Positions 11,877 to 23,753 are shown, numbered from the stretch's first letter. The stretch is DNA of 64,000 bases from Spinacia oleracea (GCF_020520425.1 NC_079487.1:134252385-134316384), one strand, 5' to 3'. The notes: generated by a model from the sequence alone, not told the origin. Numbers and translations are program-made.

Positions 11877-13361
11877 TTAAGAAACGGAGGAAGTAGATGA
11901 GTACTCGTCAAACTTAAAACTACAAGACCATAGAACATGACTCCTTCCAAGAATTTCTCTCACGAAAAATGTCAGTTGATCATTTTGCTCAACATCTTGA
12001 TTGTAACAACCAATGTTACCCTTAATCGATACCAAACTCTCTCCGTAAACTTGGAACCACCACCTAACATCTTTCCGACCAGCTCGTATTAGCCGTTGAT
12101 CGGAAACGTCATAAACAAACATCTCCGTTTTCATCAAATCTTTCCCAACTTTCTCCCTCAAGTTGAGTAAAAGCTCATTATCGTTCATCCAAACTCCTAC
12201 TATACAATCAAGGTAGTACTTATTAGGTATTTTAATACAAGCACGCTTACTCCACGTGACTTCATTGTAATTAGAGATCTCATTTAGTACCCATATGTCT
12301 ACATATTCCAACCCATTATTCTCATTAACATGATTATAAAGACATGCCTCCCATTTACTACTATTTGATTCTAACAGATCATAATCTTGTTGTTGTTGTT
12401 GTTGTTGTTGTTGCTGTTGTTGTTTTTGTCGTTGTTGTTGTTGTTGTTGTTGTTGTGGCGGCGGCTTGGGGATGACCCTAAACACCTCATCTACCATGTC
12501 GAATGACAATAAGAAATGTTCCCTTTTTCCTTTGATGCATAATATTGCCTTAAAGTTGAGTATCCTACCTTTGGCATTCGAAATTGCTATAGTTCTTTGG
12601 TGCCAAATTGATTTGTCAAGAGACTGAAGAGGGCCTAAATCATTCAGGCTATGCCACTGACCATCGCGTACAGAATAAACATCTACATCTAGGCACGTCC
12701 AATTTATGAAATTATTTGTCGTAATTAAAATGATTTTATAATCATTTCTTGTAGAATCAAACCCAAAACCACACATTACACAAGATCTCATTTCTTGATA
12801 ATGTTTTACATTGTGTGATCCTACTAGAGGCACATCTACCAACTCTCGAGTGGTTGGGTTAAAAATAATAATTTTCTCACCCTTATTCCATTTTCTTACA
12901 TATAAGCAAATTAGTCCATGACAAAAGTTTGTAACACTCACAGTATTTCCTCCTGTAATAACCTCAACGTCAAACTTGGATGTCAAATTGAAAGTTCGGT
13001 TTTGAGTTAAAGTGAAGGAATTGAAGGTGAAGGCACATTCTTCCATCAAAATAGGTGATGTAGTAATTCTGGTGAGGTAATGTCTCATGGCGAATTGAGG
13101 GTCTTTGATAAGACGTAGCCATGACTTACAAACACGGGTTATTCGTATCAGGGTTTTTGCAGGGAGGGAGATGAAGATCTTAATCAACAAATCTATTGGT
13201 AGATTATCAATTCGTGGAAGGTGGACACGAGTAGTCGACGTAGTCGTACATGCACCTTCTTCAAAACGCAACAATTTATCTACAAAATGCAACTTTGCTT
13301 TATTAAAAAGAATAGAAACAAGTCGTTGACATGTACTTCCTCCGTCTTTTATTACTCGCAA
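11877..13361 (-). CDS. F-box protein with F-box-associated domain and polyQ
   Basis: A single open frame of 494 residues. The F-box lies at about residues 50-93 (LPIDLLIKIFISLPAKTLIR, then VCKSW), followed by an F-box-associated (FBA) interaction domain with the hallmark CHGLICLY, IIFNPTTREL and GFGFDSTRNDYKI. F-box proteins of this class are substrate receptors of SCF ubiquitin ligases: the F-box binds SKP1/ASK and the FBA region binds targets; the target is unknown. A polyglutamine tract of CAA codons fills residues 303-325. The only ATG upstream of the F-box lies at 13359-13361, inside a MITE (13334-13570), so either the first residues are MITE-derived or the true start is in an unseen exon. 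The last residues (SSTSSV) read into a sequence resembling the same class of MITE end. Two partial copies lie at 28.8-31 kb. Confidence 0.8.
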   Translation of the reverse strand: MRVIKDGGSTCQRLVSILFNKAKLHFVDKLLRFEEGACTTTSTTRVHLPRIDNLPIDLLIKIFISLPAKTLIRITRVCKSWLRLIKDPQFAMRHYLTRITTSPILMEECAFTFNSFTLTQNRTFNLTSKFDVEVITGGNTVSVTNFCHGLICLYVRKWNKGEKIIIFNPTTRELVDVPLVGSHNVKHYQEMRSCVMCGFGFDSTRNDYKIILITTNNFINWTCLDVDVYSVRDGQWHSLNDLGPLQSLDKSIWHQRTIAISNAKGRILNFKAILCIKGKREHFLLSFDMVDEVFRVIPKPPPQQQQQQQQRQKQQQQQQQQQQQQDYDLLESNSSKWEACLYNHVNENNGLEYVDIWVLNEISNYNEVTWSKRACIKIPNKYYLDCIVGVWMNDNELLLNLREKVGKDLMKTEMFVYDVSDQRLIRAGRKDVRWWFQVYGESLVSIKGNIGCYNQDVEQNDQLTFFVREILGRSHVLWSCSFKFDEYSSTSSVS

Positions 13362-13570
13362 CGTTTGTTAGTTTCACGCATGCCGATGCACAACTTTGAT
13401 CATTTATATCTTAAATTCTCTTTATGCAAAAATTATAAAAAGTTGATATTTTGAAAATACACATTGAGACGAATCTAACAAGATCCCACATGACTACGAA
13501 TAGTCAAAGTAGATTATATGAATAGTGGCAAAAGTCCAAACATTGCGAGTATTAAAAGACGGAGGAAGTA
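13334..13570. mobile_element. Stowaway-like MITE at the 5' end of the F-box gene
   Basis: A 237-bp element flanked by TA, with inverted ends TACTTCCTCCGTCTTTTATT and the complementary AAAAGACGGAGGAAGTA. TA target and CTCCCTCCGT-type ends are those of Tc1/mariner-derived Stowaway-like MITEs. The paralogous region at about 28785-28810 has the same flanks without the element. Confidence 0.85.
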
Positions 13571-15107
13571 CTAAACAAGATATTCAGGGGGAAATAAAAA
13601 AAATTGGCAATATCAAATCCCCTGTAAATTTGATGGTTGTTTGTACGTACTAGTCAAAGATTTACTCTTAGTCTTTCGTAAACTCTCAATTGTCATCCCT
13701 AAATTTTCCCCAATCTACTAGAAATAAATTTAATTTCAACACTATCCAAATTCAACTTTTTAGCTTCCCTACCCAAACCCTAACTGATCATATAATAGAG
13801 TGTAAACCGGAGAAATCGAAAGAATTGATGTCCGCGGCAGAAGACAACTAACATGGTGAACAAGGAAGGAGAACAAACAAGAAAAATTCATATGTATATA
13901 AATAAGTGTCACTTTTCCATATAAATAAGAATTGATGTCCGTGGCAGAAGACAACGAACATGTATAAACAAGGAAGGAGAACAAACAAGAAAATTCTTGT
14001 TCACCGGGTTCTTTTTCCGTTCATAAATAAGTGTCACTTTTCCATTTTTGTACTTTTCTCACTTTTCCATACATTTACACTTTTCCCAATTTTCTATAAA
14101 TCATAATTACCTTTACTTACACATTCTACACTTTTCCACTTTTCAATCCCCAAATACACTTTTATTTGTACTTTATTCAACTAAACAATTATCTACTTTA
14201 TCCTTTCCCAAAAAAATATTCTGATCGACTCTTACAGAACGGAGGGAGTACTATGAATAATAATTCATATTAATATCAGATCATTTACGTACTACATATG
14301 TACGGAGTACATATTTAGAAACAGGTATGAATATCAGTTTTCCGGCGAATCATAAAAGGGGTAAAAAAAAATCTCGCCGGAATTTCATTTTTTCGGTGAT
14401 TTTCCGGCAGCCAGATTGGTGGGGAGGGGGGGATGAGAGAGAGGTGAGGGAAAGGTAAGGTGAGAAGGGTAAAAAAAATGAAAGGGAGGGGTAAAAAAAA
14501 TATAAGGGTAGTTCTGTACTTTCGCTATAAATAGTAGGGTGATATTAGCGTGGGCGGGCGTCGAATAGCGATACACTAAAAAAACAAGTGGCACGCACAG
14601 TATTACCTAATACGTGGTGCACTTTTAATACATGAAACGGGTACGTGTTACGCACCCGAATTATGTTAAACAAGTCCAAAAACAGTACGAGTACCATTCC
14701 AATTAATACGCAACTCAAGGGAAACGGGTGTATAAGGTAGACCTGCTCAATGGGATGGGGGCCCATTAAAAGCCCGAGTCCAGCCCATTTTGAAACGGGT
14801 TCCCCTTTGTTTTTTTAAATAGGCTGAGCTCGATCTTAAAGGAGTGGATTTTTTAACCAGTAGTAGTATATAGTAAGAAGAAATAACTATAAACAAAATA
14901 AAAAAGGGGCTAGGCTGAAACGGGCTCAAAGGGCTTAAGCCCAGCCTGACCCATCACAGATCCTTGTGCAACCCGACCCAGCTCAACCCACTGGCCCACC
15001 CCGGCCCGTCCCTAACCCGGCCCGTCCCTAACCCAGCTAGTTGAACAGGTCTAGTATTAGGTAACACTGGCCACGCGCGCCTGCACGAACATAAAATAAA
15101 AATTATG
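13571..15107. other. Intergenic, upstream of F-box gene
   Basis: The stretch to about 13800 is homologous to 28520-28790 (5' flank of the F-box paralogue). At 13818-13992 a phrase of about 70 bp (GAATTGATGTCCG(C/T)GGCAGAAG...) occurs twice as a direct repeat. At 14230-14250 a lone GGAGGGAGTA MITE end is visible. From 14930 to 15050 the DNA is a GACCC/GCCC-rich low-complexity patch. No gene was found. Confidence 0.45.
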
Positions 15108-15364
15108 TACTCCCTCCATCCCTAATATACTCGACCTGTTTTGACCGGACACGCTCGCCAATGGACAATTTTGATCACCAATTTCTTTAACTACATATTA
15201 TAAAAACTTATTAATATTTTGAAAATATACATTAAGAAGAAACCAACAATATATTATATACTAACATTTGTTTTCATATACTAGAAATAAAATAAGGTCA
15301 ATATGAATTATGTGAATAGTGCAAAAAATCAAACCGAGTCGAATATTAAGTGGCGGAGAAAGTA
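15108..15364. mobile_element. Stowaway-like MITE
   Basis: TA-flanked element of 257 bp with ends TACTCCCTCCATCCCTAATA and complementary AATATTAAGTGGCGGAGAAAGTA. The ends pair imperfectly, so it is older than the copy at 13334. It lies just downstream of the RGS1 3' end. Confidence 0.75.
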
Positions 15365-15510
15365 TAATATTAATAAAATTAGTAGCAAAGTATACATCAA
15401 TGGTTCAGTAATCTGTATCAGATAATATGTAACATGTAATCTGAAACTACCAGCAGCTGTATAATATAATATACATCATTTACTTGTAAGATAATGTTGA
15501 TCGATGATGA

Positions 15511-18500
15511 TCATTGTTGTGATGGAGTAAGATCAGAAGCTTTGAAGAGATAGTTTTGGTGAAAAGGATCATCAGCTGCGTGAACATAACTGAGTCGTGG
15601 AGTCACATTCCAGCTCACTGACATAGACGACTCCAAATCACCATGGCTGTTTGCTTTTGCACCAGCTTCTTTAAACTTCATGTAGTACATGGATGACCAG
15701 TAATCCCTTCCCAAGTTCTGTCATTTTTACAAGGAATTATAAAAGCTGGTCAAAAGTGTTTCTGTATTTGTGAGTGATAGTAGAAACTAAGGATGCGTTC
15801 TATTCATCTGATTTTCACTTATTTTTCTTCAACTTATCTTATCCGAACTTAACTGAATTTATCCGAACTTATTAAAACTAATTATCAAAACTTATTTTAG
15901 TTATAAATTGAATTTGGTCAACCTTTATTTTTCCTAAACTTATCTTATCTGAACTTATTTTTCCCAAAAGTGTAAATAAGGTGAACATAACAGACCAAAG
16001 CAAAAAAATAAGGCTTCGTTCTATTGGACTTACTTTGACTAAAATTATATCTGAACTTATTTTATCTGAAATAAACTTATTTGTATATGAAAATGTCTGA
16101 CAAAAAATTATTTTTGCAGAACTTTATATTATCCGAGCTCATCCAAACTTAATTGAATACCTATCTGAAATAAGTAAAAAATAAGTCGAACGTAACAGAG
16201 TTTAACTTACCGTTTTTATCAATTGCAACAGCTCATTGAGAGCAGTTTTGAATAAATTGGGATGAGCAAGATCACCAGAATTCAAAATTTGTTGTCGAGT
16301 GCGGTGGGATATGTTCACTTCCATTGGAGCCCCTGACATTGAATAGTTTCCCGTGTTATTAAGCTTTCATTAAAAAGTTTGTATCAAGCTTTCATTAAAA
16401 AGTTTGTATATACTTCCTCCGTCCCTTAATATTCGCAGCACCGTGACACATATACGTTTTCCTAAACGCCTTTTAATATATTAGTATAGATAAGTGGAGC
16501 TTGAGATGGAAACAAGGGAACCAGTCCATGACATCCCTTGAAGTTGATAGCCATATTTCCAATCTTTAGGTGTACCACTTATGTCGACCAATTTTAACTC
16601 TTGACTACGTAGATCACAACGAACAAAAGCCTGAATGGGTTTACCTATACCAATCAGTATTTGTGATTCATCCTCCGAAAAAGCATACGGCAATGGAGGG
16701 TTATATGAACATACACTTGTTGAAATTCCAAGAATCCTATCGCGTCTTAATACACTTTCTAAAGCTTGTTTGAGTGAGAGACGATGAATCAATTTTACCC
16801 ATGATTAGACCTGGTTATTGGACAGGGTAGTCCAATGGATATAGGGTTAGGGTCAAGTTAATAGGGCTTTTATTGGGCAGGGCTCTTATTGGACAGGGCC
16901 TTTATTGGACAGGGTCATTATAAGGTCAAACTTATACTACAATTATTTTGAAAATTAAAATAGTAATGATAAAATTACGTGTATAGCTTCGTATTTACTT
17001 GTACTTGCACATGGCTCTTTTGTTTTTCATTTTTCATTGCTCGTTTATTGACCCGCCCACTAATGACCCGCTAATGACCCGCTTTTGACCCGCCCATTAT
17101 CGACCCGCTAAAACTGACCCTTTCAATACCGGACCCTCTTTTGACCCGCACCGACCCTGACCCGCCCCGCCCGATAACCAGGTCTACCCATGATCGATTC
17201 TTCTTCAAAACCCATACGTCCATTGTATACTCTTTAATAATCTGATATTCAAACCTAAAATTATACTTTACGAGATGCAAACAACCCCTTAACTCAACTA
17301 ACGTGCTAATTTTGTACGAGTACAAATCTTCATTAGGCAATGGTACTACCTCATCACACTCTTCACTTTCCAAGTTAAACCCAAATACACAGTTTTTATT
17401 ATAAGAGGGGTTTTCTCGACTACGACCTATCCAATACGACACATTGTTAGAATTAACAATTGTATGATTGCATTTATATCCATATGGAGGAGGAACTTGT
17501 ATTCTTTTCCATGAATTTCTCTTTGAGTTGTACACCCAAGCTTTACCAACAACATGATCATCTTTGTGTGGAACTGAGTAAAATATTTTAAAATCGTTTC
17601 TCACGAAATCATAACCAAACCCAACCATATGATCACTAGTGTAATTGCCATAGTTTAATACCAATTGAGGTATGTTGTTAAACGTGGTGCCGATTATAGG
17701 GTTACATACCGATAACCTTATTGTCTTTTCCAGTCTGGGACCGTAATCTATTTTTCGGAAACAAAGCAAGCCATTGCTAGAACCAACAACGGTAAAATCC
17801 CTAGGAATAGAACATCTACCTAGCTTCTTGAGCTTCAAAGTGGTAGAATTATCGTCAAAATTTATCGAATACAAGTGAGATGATGAACTATAAACATCAA
17901 AGAGGATCAAGGAGGTGGATTTCCTATTATGAATTAGAAATTGGCTAGTGTGAGATTTTATGAAGTAAGGGTTGTTAATTTCATCACGCCAACGCTTACA
18001 AACGTAGCAGATATTCATTCAAGAATATTAGATTCGAGCTTTGATGGAAGGCGACCACAACCTATGTGATCTGGAGATTTGTCTGCCTTGATGAATAAAT
18101 AAAGAGAGATGATAAATATTATAGCAATTAATAGAAGGGTATTCATTATTTTATTTTATTTATTTATCGGAGATTTGTGATTATATTGGTGATCTTTATA
18201 ATGAATTGGAAGCCTTAAATCAAGCGATAAATTAAATATCCTAAAAACATAGGAATCTATTATGAGAAATCCAATTACGGAGTAAAAGATAAGTAAAAAC
18301 GATATTCTTTTGTGAGGGATTGCGCAGTGCCAACTAATAAGACACTTTGACACTTTGTTTAGTTTCTCGTTTAATTAGTTAATATAAATTGTAATTACGA
18401 AACTAATATTCAGAAGTATTTTGGTAGTTTCAGAATCATATATCAAGGGTGAATCATAATCTCTAGAATTAATTACTTCTATCTTTCACAACTAGTCTGG

Positions 18501-21500
18501 CCACGTAATGCAGCACCAGTCCTATTTAGAAATGTTTTGATAGGTGCCGTACTCTTTTAATCTGAAAACTTTACAACTAATCTAATTTAAACAACTTCTT
18601 ATCCCTAAACTAAACTTATAGCCCTGAATTCAAAAGTATTTGTTTGAATTTCATAGCCCCGAACTGAATATTACTTACTCCCTCCGTCCCAAAATATAGT
18701 GCCAATACTTGACCTGTTTTCCTTATCGGGCCGTCCCTTAATACTTGACCTGTTTCTAAAAATGGAAATATTCTAACAATATTATATTATTTCTCACTCC
18801 ACCCCTATTAACCCACCTACCCCCTACTCCATACAAAAAATAATTAAAAATTCAACCTCTACTCTCCCCCAACCCCACCCCTTTAACATTTCCCACTAAC
18901 TACATTAAAATAATACTCCACTATCAACTACTACCTATTAAATTAAATAAGTCAATTCAAGTCCCTTAAACTCTGTGCCGGTCAAACTGGGTCGAGTATT
19001 CCGGGACGGAGGGAGTACATAATAAATGGCCTCAAAAAGACAAAAACCAAACACATGGATTGAACAAAAGCCAGAAAGTACAATTTTTAAAGTAAAAATT
19101 CTGACTTTAGGAGTATATTGGAATTATAATTTGTGCTTGAGTGTATTATGGGTAAAAACTAATGGTTTAAAATAGAAATCGGCACAACATTTAGAGACAC
19201 CATTTTAGAAAAAACAGGAGTTATATTTTGGGACGGAGGGAGTAGTAATTATGTTAGTAGTGTGCATTTTCAGCTTAATAGTCTCGAACTGAACTAATTA
19301 GCTCTAGCTAAACGATACTGATCCTATTAGCTCTAGCTAAACGATACTGGACTTATAGAGTTATAGGCCCTAAACAAAATTTATCTGAAACTATGTTCAG
19401 CTGAAACTCATTTTTCTAAGGTGGAAATACCAGGGTCTAAGCCACCTAACAAATTCACTACCAAGAGGTTGGTTAAAAGTTGATATAGAAAATTCCTTAA
19501 GCAGCAACAACTTTGGCCACTAACAAGATTACCGAAACAAAGCGGCTTAAAATGTCAGTATTATATCTGATTTTCGGTGATGTGTTGGATATAAAATCAG
19601 GCAAATATTTTTAATTGGAGTTTTTTTCATGCAGATCGATATATCTGACTCACCTGCAACGATGTACTTTTGAATAATGTGCCTTGCCATATAGATTCTT
19701 CTTACGGAGTCATCTGTAGGTAATTCCCCGAGCTCCAACACTTCTTCATAAAAGTGAACACTCTCACCAGCCAAACAACTGCACCTCAAAGATAAAGAAA
19801 AACTCATTGTCGTCTCAAATGGTCTTTGAAGAATAGCAAGAAATGGTATTGTTGATTATTGTATTAATTAGTAACTAATCTTGAACCTAGAAAACTCAAT
19901 ATTTGATGGCTAACCAAGGTGTACAGAGGACTCCTATATAACTAGGTAAATCAGTTCATGTAGACGTTCGACAAATCAAGGAGAATTTAGGCTCCTTTTG
20001 GTTTTGTGTAAAATGTTTTCAGTGCAAAATGATTTTCCATGGGAAACATTTTCCAAGGTAAAACACAATTCCAAACTAGTTTTTCTTTGTTTGGTTCCTT
20101 AAAAGAAAATGGGAGAAGATGGTGAAAATTGAAGGGAAGAAGGGAGAGGGAGGTGAGGAGGAAAGGTGGAAAAGTGTTTTCCACCTTTGAGAGAGTTATG
20201 AAAAATTATTTTTCATCTCTTGTAAAATCAAACAACGTAAAATGATTGAAAGGGAGAAATTCTTTATCCATGAAAACGTTTTACACCCTACCAAACGGAG
20301 CCTTAGAGAAAATACCCCTGAATCAACTAAAAAAGCTTAGGAAAGAACCTGTCAGCAAAAGCCATGAAGGATTGACGAAAACTTTTATTCAAAAGAAGCT
20401 TATCCAAAGGGTCATTGCAATCAACAGGTGTTGTTTGTCTCTGTAGTTGAATCCCATTGTTAGGAATGCCTAAAGCTTGACCCATGCTTTCGTATCTCGG
20501 GCACTCCCGTTTCCTCAAGCTTATTTGTGAGAGAAGTGGTTGCGAACTTGAATAAGTGAAGAATGCCAATATGAATATGCTTGTCTGTGGACCACAACAT
20601 TTTCCTGAAAAACATTAGTTTGACTGAACTATAAGACGAGTTTCAGCTTAAATAAAGATATAGACTTGAATGGTCACAGACAACAACCCGTCAAGAGGGA
20701 ATAAGTTGAGTACCGTAATTGCAAGCAGCAACCTGGACCCAACTCGAAGCCATTCAACATCTTCGTGAATTTCATTCAGAATGTAGGCAACCACCCAGAA
20801 AACTGAAAATAGGACGCAAAAGAACACAATTGTGTGATTACATGCAGGAATAGGCAGTCAGCTATAAATTGAATCCATTGAATACAATATAAGCACAACC
20901 AAAGTGATTTGAGAAGTCAAATACTCAAGAAGAAGAGAGCTCACATGGAGGATTTCCCTCAACTCAACCCCACTGACTGCGAAATCTGAACTAGGTTATG
21001 ATTGTTGTGTAATGACGTTGTTCAGTTACCTTAGGTTATGAATTCAGCGATAAAAGGCACATTTGAAGTAAGTGACGGGGAGCTAAAGATCATGCTAGAA
21101 GCTGAGGCGCAAATATGACTTCCAACTTCAAAATACTAATCATTAATAACATACACTTAGGCTCCGATTGGTTTGATGTAAAACGTTTTAATTGCAAAAT
21201 GTTTTCCATGGAAAACATTTTCCAAGGGAAAACACAATTCCAAACTAGTTTTCCTTTGTTTGGTTCCTTAAAAGAAAATGGGAGAAGATGGTGAAGATTG
21301 AGGGGAAGAATGGAGAGGGATGTAAGGAGGAAAGGTGGAAAAGTGGAAAAGTGGTTTCCCTCCCTTTCAAAGGTTTTTCCACCTTTGAGGGAGTTATGGA
21401 AAATATCATTTGTCAAACCAAACAACGTAAAATGGTTGAAAAGGGGAAAATTGTTTTCTATGAAAACATTTTACACCCTACCAAAAGGAGCCTTAGGAAG

Positions 21501-23753
21501 CATTTCAAACTTCATATTCTTAGATATTGAAGTATTAGAAATTGACAAATACGGATTTGGAACTACGAGGTTTGCATTTCTTTTATCTGAGATTTGGACC
21601 TTGTGCATAAATTAAAAGAAGTAGCATACCAACAGAAAGCGTAGAAACAACTACTCCCCGCCAAAGGTCTTTGAGTTCGTCAAATCTGAAATTCACATGC
21701 TGAATGGACCTTGTCAACCCAACAAATGCAACAACATATACAGAGTGTAGGACCATCATTGGAGTGACCCACCGGGCAGACATTTGACATCTATAGTTTA
21801 ATGGTTTCTTCAAGTGTATAACTGCAGCAGAATATGCATAGTGAAATAAATAAATCAGAAACGGAAGAATCGTTAAGAGACTCCCATATGTAGGGAAGAA
21901 CTGGACTAAGAAAAACTAAGCACACTAATGAGTAATGAGACTAATGACAAATAAACCTCAGTTCTATACTAACGGCTTTGATACAGTCAGCATCTTGCTC
22001 AAGAACACGATGACTTTAAAAATCCTTCCACAGAAGAAAGAGATACACAGCCAACAGCACAAACTAAGCCATATTACATGCATCTTATATTTATCTATCT
22101 TCTTCTGAAACTGTTAGAATGGTTGAGACACATTTTTAGCGATTTTACCCCCACAAAGTTCATAATATGCAAATAAAACCTCTTTTTTGGTGGAACTAGC
22201 CACACGACATCCCCACTAAAAACAGAATTCGAACCAACATTACTAGAACATAGTGATCGATACTTAATACCGACCAAAGTAGCAAATATCCAACTTATTA
22301 CAAGAGAGAAAAAGCAAGCAACAAAAATGGTCAATAAGATCAGTCCACTTACGCGCAGCTCCAGCAACCCAAGGGAGTAGAGCCAATGGGAGAAAAATAT
22401 GTGACCTTATAGGTGGTAACCGCTTCCTGAGATATGAGAATTCAAAAAGTTAGGGTGTATGCCTCGGTACCCAAATAAAGATTCCATCAGAAACTGTCTT
22501 ATTACTTCATCACTACATCAGTATGAAGGCAACAGGAGATTTTACATGGCTATCTCTTAGTCCGACAATTTTATTATTGAAATTTGATTTCAATGTCATT
22601 AAGTTTGACTTACTTGACAAAAATGAAATAGAGATGGTAGACCTGCACTATGCGGCAGCTAAGCAATAAACCAAATCCAAATGGTCCTTCAAGCCAAACT
22701 GTAGTCAAGAAGCGCAAAGAAGGTATAGATTTGTACAAAAGAATAAAAATGAGAAAAGAAAGAACATTCAAGTGATTCAATTACACATGGCAGAAGATCA
22801 TACTACCTGCCCAAAAATAGCAAGACTGCCACCAATGTCTTCTCTCAATTTTGATCAAATTGACTGACATCTATGATGAATCAATCAAAACAGCTTATGA
22901 GTTAGAATAATCGTACCAAATCAACGAGTAAACAAATTGACCGAAATGTATATGCATCCTTACCACAACAGATACCAAAAAGTTGATGCTAGCTAGAATC
23001 TGCATAGCCGGAACCCAAAAGGCACTGCCTTTCGGAATTGACAACTTGTAAAACAGGAACGGGAATGCTGAACGGGCAAGAAGCCTATACAAGAAAGGAA
23101 CGTTTTTATATGAAAATATACAACCAAACCAAACCAAACAAAACCATCAAAGCATAATACAGTACCAGGCCTAATTTCTTTGGCTACATGTTCAAAGCTT
23201 TGGCTAATTGTTAAAATCATGGGGTTGGTACGAGTACCCAAGACCTCGGATCGAATCTCATCTAAGTCACTAGTCACAACTAGCAGTGTATTCAACATTA
23301 ATTTCAGAGAGGGGGATCAACAAATTTCCTTGCTGAACTAATTTTGATTGGTTATAGTACCATTACCCTAGCTAAAGACTAGACAATAACAAGCAATCCC
23401 TAAACCAATTCATGAAAAACCCATCAAAAGTTAACATCAAATTAACCAAAAAGGCAAAAACCCACATCAGAAAAGTAATCAAAAACAGTAATTAAACAAG
23501 TTTTAGAGGCTAATTAACCCAAAAGCAACATAAACAAGCAAGAATCTTTGGGAAAATGAAGCAAATTCAAAGGACAAGAACCAAAATTGATGAAGTAATT
23601 AGTAATAATAATAAAGAAGAAAATGATTAAAAAAAAGGAGGGAATTTGAACATACAGTAAAAGGGAAAGAGCAGATACAGAAACAGCAACATAGTCAGTT
23701 GGGCAACCTCCACTTTCTGCACATCCTTTCATCTTCATCACTCTTATTAACAA
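15511..23753 (-). CDS. RGS1: Regulator of G-protein signalling 1, seven-transmembrane RGS protein
   Basis: Eleven coding exons (minus) join without a break to 470 aa: 23656-23753, 22964-23084, 22807-22870, 22614-22698, 22353-22426, 21630-21821, 20714-20802, 20349-20584, 19654-19778, 16211-16332, 15511-15717; all introns are GT-AG. The protein matches Arabidopsis RGS1 (459 aa) along its length: N-terminal [20 protein letters not shown], seven hydrophobic segments over about residues 15-265 ([32 protein letters not shown]), then the RGS domain at about 300-415 ([28 protein letters not shown]). The family is a plasma-membrane receptor-like GTPase accelerator for the G-alpha GPA1, linked to glucose sensing; C-tail serines are phosphorylated to trigger endocytosis, and the tail here (from LESSMS) is Ser-rich. 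Start: Met at 23753, 23738 or 23732 are possible; the last best fits Arabidopsis. Intron 9 (3.3 kb) contains a broken F-box gene; several introns carry MITEs. Confidence 0.93.
15791..15994. mobile_element. Tourist-like MITE (AATAAGT family), decayed, RGS1 intron 10
   Basis: Begins after TAA at 15788-15790 with GGATGCGTTCTATTC and ends near GAACATAACAGACC. The body is rich in ACTTATCTGAACTTA phrases. It has the same family ends as the element at 16012-16202, but the right TAA is not next to the end, so the edge is eroded. Confidence 0.55.
16012..16202. mobile_element. Tourist-like MITE abutting the RGS1 exon-10 splice donor
   Basis: A 191-bp element flanked by TAA at 16009-16011 and 16203-16205. 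Ends are GGCTTCGTTCTATTGGACTT and complementary AAGTCGAACGTAACAGAGTT. TAA duplication fits PIF/Harbinger (Tourist) MITEs. On the minus strand the RGS1 intron starts GTAAG at 16210-16206, so the target duplication begins at intron position 6. Confidence 0.8.
16443..16490 (-). mobile_element. Helitron 5'-end fragment
   Basis: Read on the minus strand it starts TCTATACTAATATATTAAAA after an A, and continues with GGCGTTTAGGAAAACGTATATGTGTCACG, matching the first 48 bases of the complete Helitron at 26464-27080. The rest is missing; a lone Stowaway-type end (TACTTCCTCCGTCCCTTAAT) adjoins it at about 16411. Its terminus supplies the last codons and stop of the broken F-box reading frame. Confidence 0.75.
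16481..18050 (-). pseudogene. Broken F-box/FBA gene inside RGS1 intron 9
   Basis: An F-box gene remnant in the same orientation as RGS1. The F-box start [11 protein letters not shown] is readable at 18050-18018. It is then out of frame with [15 protein letters not shown], which follows directly: the middle of the F-box is deleted with a frameshift. The FBA part ([27 protein letters not shown]) is open from 18018 down to about 17200, where a 381-bp MITE interrupts it. The frame resumes beyond the MITE from 16797 ([19 protein letters not shown]) to a stop at 16481 supplied by the Helitron fragment. An ATG at 18018 could start a 315-residue frame without a full F-box. It is a pseudogene in all likelihood, derived from a different F-box gene than the one at 11.9 kb. 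Confidence 0.8.
16806..17186. mobile_element. hAT-type MITE with 8-bp target duplication
   Basis: A 381-bp element with inverted ends TAGACCTGGTTATTGGACAG and the complementary GCCCGATAACCAGGTCTA. The 8-bp direct repeat CCCATGAT lies at 16798-16805 and 17187-17194. Both features fit the hAT superfamily. The right half is a low-complexity GACCCGC array. No transposase is present. It interrupts the F-box remnant cleanly. Confidence 0.9.
18676..19244. mobile_element. Nested Stowaway-like MITEs in RGS1 intron 9
   Basis: The outer element has TA-flanked ends TACTCCCTCCGTCCCAAAAT and ATTTTGGGACGGAGGGAGTA. Inside it a second element runs from about 18725 (GGGCCGTCCCTTAATACTTG, left end eroded) to 19017 (GTATTCCGGGACGGAGGGAGTA). 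The inner right end keeps its TA. The structure shows two successive insertions. Confidence 0.7.
19990..20302. mobile_element. Tourist-like MITE (GGCTCC family) in RGS1 intron 8
   Basis: A 313-bp element flanked by TTA at 19987-19989 and 20303-20305. Ends are GGCTCCTTTTGGTTTTGTGT and complementary ACACCCTACCAAACGGAGCC. The TTA duplication and GGNNCCGTTTGG ends fit PIF/Harbinger MITEs. A second copy lies in intron 6. Confidence 0.88.
21160..21492. mobile_element. Tourist-like MITE (GGCTCC family) in RGS1 intron 6
   Basis: A 333-bp copy of the same family as 19990-20302 in the same orientation, flanked by TTA at 21157-21159 and 21493-21495. Ends are GGCTCCGATTGGTTTGATGT and complementary ACACCCTACCAAAAGGAGCC. 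The two copies differ by small indels and substitutions, so they inserted independently or long ago. Confidence 0.88.
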
